Of a stretch of 5,151 nucleotides of DNA, positions 1 through 5,151 are shown piece by piece. Both the position numbers and the translations under genes were made by a program. The stretch spans positions 1-5,151 of the forward strand of contig JALRGB010000423.1 of the NCBI GenBank assembly GCA_023253575.1, given 5' to 3'. This DNA is from Verrucomicrobiales bacterium. Lineage in GTDB: Bacteria > Verrucomicrobiota > Verrucomicrobiia > Verrucomicrobiales > V1-33. The stretch's first letter is position 1, and the number at the start of each line of letters is the position of its first letter. The notes below the pieces were generated by a model. The model made no database searches. It had not been told where the DNA came from and saw only the letters and a list, made by a program, of their open reading frames with translations.

Positions 1-1
1 G

Positions 2-682
2 GTGGTGCGGCAATTTGAGATGATGGGGGTTTTTTCCTTAAACGAGAGTGTGGCGATTTCGCGAGCGCGGGACAAGTTGCGGTGTTTACAATTGCTGGCG
101 CGGCGCGGGATTGGTTTACCGGTGACGGCGTTTGCGCATGATCCTGAGGCGGCTCGGGAATTGATTGACATCTGTGGCGGCGCTCCATTGATAATTAAAT
201 TATTGGAAGGAACTCAGGGTGTTGGGGTGGTATTGGCGGAGACGGAGAAGGCGGCTGAGTCGGTGATTGAAGCTTTTCGCGGGCTGGATGCTCACATTTT
301 GGCACAGGAGTTTATTGCGGAGTCTGGGGGCTCTGATTTACGGGCATTTGTGGTGGGTGACGAGGTCGTGGCGGCGATGAAGCGGCAGGCGGCCAAGGGG
401 GAATTCAGGGCCAATCTGCACCGTGGAGCCAAGGCTGAGGCGGTGGAGTTGTCGGATCAAGAACGCCGTATGGCTATCAGGGCGACGAAGGCATTGGGGC
501 TGAATGTGGCGGGGGTGGATTTAATCCGTTCAAACGACGGACCGCTGGTGATTGAGGTGAATGCCAGCCCCGGCCTCGAGGGCATTCAGACAGCGACGGG
601 GGTAGATGTGGCCATGAAGATCATCACCTTAATTGAAGAGAATGCGGGAAAAGGACCTGGTGCAACTCGGGGTCGAGGCTAA
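2..682 (+). CDS. rimK: RimK-type ribosomal protein S6--L-glutamate ligase, 5' partial
   Basis: This is an ATP-grasp ligase that adds glutamate residues to the C-terminus of ribosomal protein S6 in the cytoplasm. The frame is open at the left edge. By comparison with E. coli RimK (300 residues, recalled), about 75 N-terminal residues lie outside the window, so the GTG at position 2 is an internal valine and not a start. Counting from that codon, the frame shows RQFEMMG (3-9), [13 protein letters not shown] (13-25), the ATP-grasp lysine and glycine-rich loop [10 protein letters not shown] (66-75), the RimK-typical NLHRG block near 140, and the Mg-binding EVNASPG (185-191, with E185 and N187). 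The sequence stays close to E. coli RimK along its length, which favours RimK over LysX/ArgX, glutathione synthetase or cofactor F420 ligases. It ends in TAA, 46 nt before the next gene on the same strand, so co-transcription is plausible. The final dozen residues ([11 protein letters not shown]) are low in complexity, as is common at RimK C-termini. Confidence 0.93.
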   Translation: MVRQFEMMGVFSLNESVAISRARDKLRCLQLLARRGIGLPVTAFAHDPEAARELIDICGGAPLIIKLLEGTQGVGVVLAETEKAAESVIEAFRGLDAHILAQEFIAESGGSDLRAFVVGDEVVAAMKRQAAKGEFRANLHRGAKAEAVELSDQERRMAIRATKALGLNVAGVDLIRSNDGPLVIEVNASPGLEGIQTATGVDVAMKIITLIEENAGKGPGATRGRG

Positions 683-714
683 ATCTCAAAGGGATTGATT
701 TAATTTTTCGGTTT

Positions 715-728
715 TCGCTCGAGAGCGA
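715..728 (+). repeat. Short inverted repeat touching the start of the TPR gene
   Basis: TCGCT (715-719) and AGCGA (724-728) are complementary and enclose a four-base loop CGAG, so the transcript could form a 5-bp hairpin. The hairpin ends exactly where the GTG at 729 begins and occupies the position where a ribosome binding site would normally sit. It is preceded by a T-rich stretch (699-714), but no T-run follows it, so it does not look like a terminator for rimK. It may influence translation of the next gene, or the real start may be the ATG at 747. A 5-bp stem can also occur by chance. Confidence 0.3.
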
Positions 729-1373
729 GTGGTGGATACTCAATCGATGGAGCATCGAATTTTCCGATGGGGATCGCTACTCGTGATGGGGGCGTTGCTG
801 GTCCATGTGTTGGTGGAGCGGGCCCGGCCTGATGACGAGCAGAATGGGTTGTCGATGATGCTTTCGTTCATTGTGATGGGGGTGGTGGGAGCCGTGCTTT
901 TTGCGACGTGGCTGCTACCGACGATTGGGGATAAAATGAGCGAAGCCTTGGTCAGCTCCGGGGAGAAGATGCCTCAGACTCCGGGCTCGCGAGTGGCGCG
1001 GTATCTGGTTGAGGGGGATTATGAAGGGGCGATTGCCGAGTTGCAGCGGCAGTCATTAGCCGCCCCCCTCAATCCGAAACCGGTATTGGAAATCAGTCGA
1101 CTGCATCACGAGAAGCTGGAGGACACCGGCAGTGCGGTACAGTCGTTGCGAACGGCTTTGGTGAGCCGGGAGTGGCCGCCGGCGGACGAGGCGACGCTTC
1201 GTTTCCGGCTAGCTGATTTGATGTTGATGCTGACACCGCCGGCTTTCTCCACAGCGGAGGCGGAGGTAAAGACGGTACTGGACAAATTCCCAGGCACCAC
1301 TCAAGCTGGTGACGCTGAATCCAAACTGCGGGAGCTTCGGGAGAAAAAATTCCTAGCTTCCCGTTTGGATTAG
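729..1373 (+). CDS. Membrane-anchored TPR-like protein of unknown function
   Basis: I do not recognise a named family for this 214-residue protein. Two hydrophobic segments are evident, at about residues 14-29 and 41-63. They are joined by a short charged loop (RARPDDEQNG), so the N-terminus is probably a membrane hairpin with the tail on the same side as the N-terminus. After a linker (65-87) comes a helical region with TPR-like spacing: YLVEGDYEGAIAELQRQ (92-108), LEISRLHHEKLEDTGSAVQS (120-139), and helices from about 154 to 203, including VLDKFPG (183-189), a common TPR boundary motif. Such tails usually bind other proteins. The start is uncertain. GTG 729 is the only in-frame start upstream of ATG 747 (residue 7), because a TGA lies in frame at 696. 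Neither start has a Shine-Dalgarno sequence, and starting at 747 would not affect the membrane segments. The gene lies 46 nt after rimK and 36 nt before comEC on the same strand. This suggests one operon, but does not prove a role in DNA uptake. Confidence 0.8.
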   Translation: MVDTQSMEHRIFRWGSLLVMGALLVHVLVERARPDDEQNGLSMMLSFIVMGVVGAVLFATWLLPTIGDKMSEALVSSGEKMPQTPGSRVARYLVEGDYEGAIAELQRQSLAAPLNPKPVLEISRLHHEKLEDTGSAVQSLRTALVSREWPPADEATLRFRLADLMLMLTPPAFSTAEAEVKTVLDKFPGTTQAGDAESKLRELREKKFLASRLD

Positions 1374-1411
1374 CGAGTTTCCCGTTTTTCTCCCCCCTCT
1401 CCCGTTTGGAT
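1359..1411 (+). repeat. TCCCGTTT direct repeats across the TPR gene-comEC junction
   Basis: TCCCGTTTGGAT occurs at 1359-1370 and again, identically, at 1400-1411. A shorter copy, TCCCGTTT, lies between them at 1380-1387. The copies start 21 and 20 nt apart. The first copy encodes the last four residues of the TPR protein, just before its TAG stop. The last copy contains the comEC ATG at 1410. Between them, 1379-1403 is almost purely pyrimidine, with a single G. The spacing of about two helical turns could suit a protein-binding array, or it may simply be the remnant of a local duplication. Confidence 0.6.
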
Positions 1412-3746
1412 GGATTCTTGTGATGTGGCGATGCCGCGCGGTCCGGTGCGACTTGCCAAGCTGGCTCCGATGGCGATGGCAGCCATTGGAGGCATCTTGG
1501 CGGCTGAATTGTTACCGGAAGCCGGCGCGAGCGTGTGGTGTGGGGGTTTGGGGGTGATGGTGATCTGGTTTGGGCGAGATCCCCAGACCTTCCGGCTGTT
1601 GATGGCGGTGGCGGCGGCCTTTGGTTTGATGCATGCGCTGACCCGGGCCGAGCTGGCTGTATTTCCGCTGGCGCAGCCCTTGGCCGAAGGAAAGTCGCTT
1701 GCGGTGACGGCAGTGGGGGTGGTGACGGAGATGCCAGTGGAGGGCGAGACTTCTATCCGTTTTGCTCTGCGCCTTGAGCGCCTGCAGACGGGCGAGGGGT
1801 CGTGGGAGCTTCGAGCGCCGGTGATGGTGAAGTGCCCGCTGGCGGCGGCTGGCGAGGACCGACCGCGGTGCGGCGACCGCCTCCTGATGGCGGGGTGGCT
1901 ATCACCCCCGGCGCCGGCCCGGAACCCTGGGGAATTTGACAGAGTACAGTGGCTCTACCGTCAAGGCATGGCCAGCGAGCTCAGGGTGCAACAGCTGACA
2001 CTTTTGGAAGCGGCGGCGGAGCTCCCTTTCAAGCGTTTGGCGATGCGGGCGAGGGACTGGCTGGCAGCAGCCATGACCCTTGATCTTGACGATCGTCCGG
2101 CGGAGAAGGCCGTAATCAAAGCGATGGTGCTGGGCACACGCGAGGACATGGATGACGACGTAGAGGAGGCGTTTCAGAAGTCGGGCACCCTGCATATTTT
2201 TTCCGTAAGCGGCCTGCACGTGGGTTTGGTGGCGGTCATTTTGTGGCGGGTGCTGAATCTTTTTCAACTGGGACGCCGGCACGCGGCCTGGGCCAGTCTG
2301 CCGTTGATCTTTTTTTACGCTTTTCTGACTGGCTGGCAGCCGGCAGCGGTGCGATCGGCAATGATGGTAGGTATGGTCTTGCTGGGCATCTGCCTGAACC
2401 GACCGATTTCTTTCAGTAACAGCCTCTGTCTGGCGGCGCTGGTTATTCTGGCGGGCGATACGCATCAGCTTTTTATGGCTGGCGCTCAGTTATCGTTTGT
2501 GGTGATTGGCGTGATTGCCTTGGGAACCCCCTGGGTCAGCCCATGGCTGAGGGGATGCCTACACCCCGATCCGTGGCTGCCGCGGGAACTATGGCAGTGG
2601 TACCTGCGATGGACGATGGCCTCCTGGAGATGGCTGTCGCAAATGCTGGCGGTATCGGTGGTGGCCGCTGCTGGATCGAGCTGGTTGACGTTCTGGCATT
2701 TTCAGATGGCCACACCCGTCTCACTCGCAGCCAACCTCGTGCATGTGCCACTGGCCGGATTGATTTTGTCGACGGCAGGCCTGAGTGCCGCGGCGAGTGC
2801 GTGGTGGCCGTGGCTGACCATGGCCTTGAACAATGCCAACCTCGTCTTTGCTGAGGTGTGCCTTGTGACCGCGGGATGGTTTGCGCAGGTACCGGGGGGG
2901 GCAGTATTGTGGAATCCGCGGCTGTGCAACGAGCCGGCGCCGGCCTGCCGGCTAACGGTTTTTGATGTGGGAGACGGCGGCTCGATCCTTATTCGCACCC
3001 TGCATGATCGCGCCTGGTTGCTAGACACCGGGCGATTGGGAGATTTTCGAGGGATTGTGCGCCCCGGACTGACGTATCATGAAGTCAAGCAACTGGACGG
3101 TCTTATAGTATCGCATGGGGATACGGGGCATGTCGGCGGGGCGGCTGAGGCCTTGATGCGATTGACCCCGGCAGTGTTGGCGCACCCGGGGATCGAATCG
3201 CGTTCACCCGGCCTGCGGGCGGCGCAGATAACGGGTGCTCCCGAGATGACGGTATTGCGGGCCGGTCGGACGCTGAGGCTAGACGAGGGGACGACGGTAT
3301 CGGTTTTGTGGCCGCGGGAGGAAGCGAGCGGACCGCTGGCTGATGACTCGTGTGCAGTGCTGCTATTGGAGTGTGCCGGGCGTCGAATTTTATTCACCAA
3401 TGATGCGGGCTTTCTGGCGGAGCGCGCACTGGCCCGCGATTTTCCCGAGATGCGGGTGGATGTGTGGATTCGCGGACGCCATGCGGACGATCTCTCGGGA
3501 CAGGAGGAATTTCTGAAACGTGTCCGACCTTCGCTGGTGGTGGTGGCGGGAGAGGAGCGGCTGCCGCGAGCTTGGCGCACGATGGCGGAATCCATGGGCG
3601 CGCGCGTTTTTGATCAAACGGAAACAGGCGCGGTGGACATCATGCTTAACGACGACGGGCGACTGACGGCCGGAGGGTTTCTGACGTCATCGGAGGATCA
3701 ATTCCACCTCAGTAACGGGAATCCCCCGGCCACTTCAAGTCGCTGA
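1410..3746 (+). CDS. comEC: ComEC/Rec2 family competence DNA-uptake channel
   Basis: ComEC is the inner-membrane channel that carries single-stranded DNA into the cytoplasm during natural transformation. At 778 residues it has the full family length and all three usual parts. Hydrophobic helices lie at about residues 18-75, followed by the soluble DUF4131/OB-like region (about 95-200) with the family motif NPGEFD (172-177). The Competence membrane domain (about 235-500) has VLGTRED, then HIFSVSGLHVG starting at residue 262, then WQPAAVRSAMM and AQLSFVV. The C-terminal metallo-beta-lactamase-like domain (about 513-740) begins LTVFDVGDGG (515-524) and contains LLDTG (537-541), SHGDTGHVGG (568-577), TND (663-665) and GRHADD (689-694). 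Several residues there differ from the usual ComEC pattern (QGD, HxDxDH, HHGS), so the domain may lack nuclease activity. ATG 1410 is the first in-frame start and has no Shine-Dalgarno sequence; ATG 1431 (residue 8) is an alternative. The gene probably belongs with the two genes upstream. Its end converges on queD, 20 nt away. Confidence 0.95.
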   Translation: MDSCDVAMPRGPVRLAKLAPMAMAAIGGILAAELLPEAGASVWCGGLGVMVIWFGRDPQTFRLLMAVAAAFGLMHALTRAELAVFPLAQPLAEGKSLAVTAVGVVTEMPVEGETSIRFALRLERLQTGEGSWELRAPVMVKCPLAAAGEDRPRCGDRLLMAGWLSPPAPARNPGEFDRVQWLYRQGMASELRVQQLTLLEAAAELPFKRLAMRARDWLAAAMTLDLDDRPAEKAVIKAMVLGTREDMDDDVEEAFQKSGTLHIFSVSGLHVGLVAVILWRVLNLFQLGRRHAAWASLPLIFFYAFLTGWQPAAVRSAMMVGMVLLGICLNRPISFSNSLCLAALVILAGDTHQLFMAGAQLSFVVIGVIALGTPWVSPWLRGCLHPDPWLPRELWQWYLRWTMASWRWLSQMLAVSVVAAAGSSWLTFWHFQMATPVSLAANLVHVPLAGLILSTAGLSAAASAWWPWLTMALNNANLVFAEVCLVTAGWFAQVPGGAVLWNPRLCNEPAPACRLTVFDVGDGGSILIRTLHDRAWLLDTGRLGDFRGIVRPGLTYHEVKQLDGLIVSHGDTGHVGGAAEALMRLTPAVLAHPGIESRSPGLRAAQITGAPEMTVLRAGRTLRLDEGTTVSVLWPREEASGPLADDSCAVLLLECAGRRILFTNDAGFLAERALARDFPEMRVDVWIRGRHADDLSGQEEFLKRVRPSLVVVAGEERLPRAWRTMAESMGARVFDQTETGAVDIMLNDDGRLTAGGFLTSSEDQFHLSNGNPPATSSR

Positions 3747-3799
3747 CCCTATCACGTTCCTTGGGATCAATCAGCCTGGTATTCCGCCCATGAAGTGGC
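3729..3799. repeat. Inverted repeat enclosing the convergent comEC and queD stop codons
   Basis: GCCACTTCA at 3729-3737 is the exact reverse complement of TGAAGTGGC at 3791-3799. The 53-nt interval holds both stop codons (comEC TGA at 3744-3746, queD TGA read from 3769 to 3767). Nested inside are a second matching pair, GCTGA (3742-3746) with TCAGC (3771-3775), and CCC (3747-3749) with GGG (3763-3765). A folded structure could form in transcripts from either strand and might mark or protect their 3' ends. There is no T-run on either side and the loops are large, so it is not a classic intrinsic terminator. The outer arms lie in coding sequence, so chance remains possible. Confidence 0.35.
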
Positions 3800-4225
3800 G
3801 GTTTCCCAGACCCGCACACTGGCCAACCGCACTTCCGGCCGCAGCGGGTAGCGGGTTGCGGTTGTGGCGGCATAAGAGGCCAACCGGGCGGCGGCGACCT
3901 CAAAAATATGCCGGGCCATCAACTCGGTGGTGGGGTCCTGTTTTTCAAAAGCTACGATGCGCTCGCCGTAAAGCCCGCGCAGGATCGCAAAGGCCGGGTC
4001 ATCGGTGTTGACGCAGAGGGCGTGATCGAGCGACTCAAGAAACGCCCCGACGGCATCCTTGATGATTTTGAAATCACAGACCATTTCATTGGCGTCGAGA
4101 TCTGCGGCTTCGAGTACGAATTCGATGCGGCGGGTGTGACCGTGAGGAAAGCGGCAGGCGTCCGGGTGTTTGGACAGCATGTGACCGTTCTCGATGTCGA
4201 TGGTTTTGCAGACGCGGTAAGGCAT
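3767..4225 (-). CDS. queD: 6-carboxy-5,6,7,8-tetrahydropterin synthase QueD
   Basis: QueD converts 7,8-dihydroneopterin triphosphate to 6-carboxytetrahydropterin, the first committed step toward preQ0 after GTP cyclohydrolase. The 152-residue protein carries the family's zinc and catalytic residues. H15 (in ENGHML) and H28/H30 (in CRFPHGH) would bind zinc, with the catalytic Cys at C24. MVCDF (48-52) precedes the SLDHALCVN block (65-73) with the Asp-His pair D67/H68. PTTE (98-101) and E141 in VWETATSWAEY match the pterin-binding glutamates. It is somewhat longer than the usual roughly 120 residues, through extra sequence around 75-97 and 115-132. Those catalytic residues argue for QueD over eukaryote-type pyruvoyltetrahydropterin synthase, although the families are related. 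ATG 4225 lies 5 nt after the queE stop with no Shine-Dalgarno sequence, so translational coupling with queE is likely. Its start fits the family (MPYRVCKTIDI). Confidence 0.92.
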   Translation of the reverse strand: MPYRVCKTIDIENGHMLSKHPDACRFPHGHTRRIEFVLEAADLDANEMVCDFKIIKDAVGAFLESLDHALCVNTDDPAFAILRGLYGERIVAFEKQDPTTELMARHIFEVAAARLASYAATTATRYPLRPEVRLASVRVWETATSWAEYQAD

Positions 4226-4230
4226 GAGAG

Positions 4231-4953
4231 TCAGGTGCCGCGGGTGTGGCCGAAAAGGTGGACGTGGACTCGCGGGCAGAAGCGATAACCGGTGGCCTTG
4301 CAGATGTCCACCAGCCAGCGTCCTCGTGCGGCCAATGTGGGCTCGTCTTTTCCCTCGGGCATGAGCAGGATGTTTTCGAGCGGAATGTGGAGGGAGGGCA
4401 TCTGGTCGCCGCCGGCGGTGACCGTCGCCAGCAGTGACTGGATCTCAGAAACATCCGATTCCTCTCTGACGACAAATTTTATTTGGCAGTCGAAGTGTTG
4501 GATCCACTGGCGGATAACGGCGGGCTGAAGGCGGCGCGACTCGTGACGCTGGGCCCAGGCCGACCCGGCCTCGGCGGCGGAGGGTGTGGAATTGGCGAGT
4601 TTCGGGCTCAGCGAGGCCAAATCGCAGCACAAAGCGTCGGGCGGGGGCACGGTGGCCGCCGTCTCAATGGTGAGGTGGTGTCCTGCGGCGCGCAAGCGAG
4701 CCAGCAGGACGGGCATCTCTTTGGCTATCATTGGCTCGCCGCCGGTGACGACCACATGCTGGCAGGAGTAACCCGCGACCTGCTCCACGATTTCCTCCAC
4801 TTCCATATTCCTCCCTTCGGGTGACCATGAAGCATAGGGGGTATCGCACCAGGCGCATCGCAGATTGCAGCCGGAGGTGCGCACGAATACCGAGGGCACG
4901 CCGACCAGACGTCCCTCGCCTTGCACCGAATGAAAAATCTCAGAGATGAGCAC
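4231..4953 (-). CDS. queE: 7-carboxy-7-deazaguanine synthase QueE (radical SAM)
   Basis: QueE is a radical S-adenosylmethionine enzyme that rearranges 6-carboxytetrahydropterin into 7-carboxy-7-deazaguanine. Numbering from the GTG at 4953 (240 residues), it opens MLISEIFHSVQGEG, the typical QueE N-terminus, with the substrate motif QGEG at 11-14. SGCNLRCAWCDTPY follows, with C29, C33 and C36 (CX3CX2C) as ligands of the 4Fe-4S cluster. TGGEP (70-74) and IETA (96-99) help bind SAM. SPKLANSTP (116-124) and the closing PRVHVHLFG...RGT are characteristic. The same frame continues upstream to an ATG at 5004, adding 17 residues rich in Arg, Ala and His (MARRAARHRAAGCHHGR) that fit no QueE pattern. 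I therefore prefer the GTG, although automatic callers may choose 5004. Neither start has a well-placed Shine-Dalgarno sequence. The gene lies downstream of queC and 5 nt before queD. Confidence 0.93.
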   Translation of the reverse strand: MLISEIFHSVQGEGRLVGVPSVFVRTSGCNLRCAWCDTPYASWSPEGRNMEVEEIVEQVAGYSCQHVVVTGGEPMIAKEMPVLLARLRAAGHHLTIETAATVPPPDALCCDLASLSPKLANSTPSAAEAGSAWAQRHESRRLQPAVIRQWIQHFDCQIKFVVREESDVSEIQSLLATVTAGGDQMPSLHIPLENILLMPEGKDEPTLAARGRWLVDICKATGYRFCPRVHVHLFGHTRGT

Positions 4954-5056
4954 CCGGCCATGATGGCACCCTGCGGCCCGATGTCGAGCGGCCCTGCGAG
5001 CCATGCCACCGAAGTCATAACGGGCCGGCGTTAAAGGATGCCTCCGGGGCGAAGAC

Positions 5057-5149
5057 TTATGGTTTAAGCGGCAGAGGCGGGGAGGCGGCGTAATCGGTTG
5101 GATCCTTGACAGAGGCGAGTTGAAACGCCTCGCGGCGCTCGACGCATGT
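5057..5149 (-). CDS. queC: C-terminal end of 7-cyano-7-deazaguanine synthase QueC, 5' partial
   Basis: A 30-residue open stretch enters from the right edge and stops at TAA (read 5059 to 5057). It reads TCVERREAFQLASVKDPTDY at its start, then a proline-rich tail (AASPPLPLKP). QueC proteins commonly end with a zinc-binding CxxCxxC followed by (L/E)RR(K/E)xF, about five residues, and DPTxY. The visible Cys would be the last zinc ligand of that motif. QueC uses ATP and ammonia to turn 7-carboxy-7-deazaguanine into preQ0. Its position directly upstream of queE and queD supports the call, since these genes often cluster. The remainder, including the ATP-binding SGGxDS loop, is outside the window, so the assignment rests on a short tail plus context. 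A 103-nt gap (52 nt if queE starts at 5004) separates it from queE. Confidence 0.65.
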   Translation of the reverse strand, partial: TCVERREAFQLASVKDPTDYAASPPLPLKP

Positions 5150-5151
5150 CC

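Noticed and set aside
683..728. Promoter or intrinsic terminator between rimK and the TPR gene
   Set aside because: The T-rich segment 699-714 precedes, rather than follows, the small hairpin, and no paired -35/-10 elements with proper spacing stand out.
1902..2465. Long minus-strand open frame (187 codons) opposite comEC
   Set aside because: It lies inside comEC, whose motifs are clear, and its translation is rich in Gln, Arg and His without any domain pattern.
3077..3595. Minus-strand open frame of 172 codons opposite the comEC lactamase domain
   Set aside because: Its Ser/Arg/Pro-rich composition is typical of antisense frames in high-G+C DNA, and no motif or start context is visible.
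3908..4288. Plus-strand open frame of 126 codons opposite queD
   Set aside because: It is the complement of a well-conserved queD gene and runs across the queD/queE junction without family features.
4483..4824. Plus-strand open frame of 113 codons opposite queE
   Set aside because: The opposite strand carries the QueE cluster and SAM motifs. This frame is Gly-rich with no recognisable domain.
4954..5056. Possible preQ1-type riboswitch before queE
   Set aside because: I see no preQ1 aptamer pattern (short stem with an A-rich tail pairing into the loop). The only stems found are AACG/CGTT and similar 4-5 bp pairs, too weak to call.

Overview
The window (about 60% G+C by eye) reads as chromosomal DNA of a bacterium with housekeeping-type genes. 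No mobile element, tRNA, rRNA or CRISPR array is visible. The QueE protein has a CX3CX2C cluster followed by DTPYASW, and ends in a FGHTRGT-like tail. It resembles the planctomycete/verrucomicrobial (PVC) type of QueE as I remember it. None of the five visible gene starts has a convincing Shine-Dalgarno sequence, which also suits that group. A Verrucomicrobiota-like host is therefore my best guess, made without any database search.

The left part holds three plus-strand genes spaced like one transcription unit. They are the C-terminal two thirds of a RimK-type ribosomal protein S6 glutamate ligase (2-682), a small protein with two predicted membrane helices and a TPR-like helical tail (729-1373), and a full-length ComEC/Rec2 DNA-uptake channel (1410-3746). 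The gaps are 46 and 36 nt. The first gap carries a short hairpin that touches the next start. The second holds a repeated TCCCGTTT element and a pyrimidine-rich tract.

The right part is a minus-strand 7-deazaguanine (preQ0) cluster, read queC (C-terminal 30 residues only, 5057-5149), queE (4231-4953, or to 5004) and queD (3767-4225). QueD makes 6-carboxytetrahydropterin, QueE converts it to 7-carboxy-7-deazaguanine, and QueC converts that to preQ0, the precursor of queuosine in tRNA and of some DNA modifications. Nothing in the window shows which end product is made. The ComEC and queD genes converge with only 20 nt between their stops, inside a 9-bp inverted repeat.

I found no clearly new system. 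The most notable points are a ComEC metallo-beta-lactamase domain with several altered active-site residues, the uncharacterised membrane/TPR gene between rimK and comEC, and the repeat structures at gene junctions.
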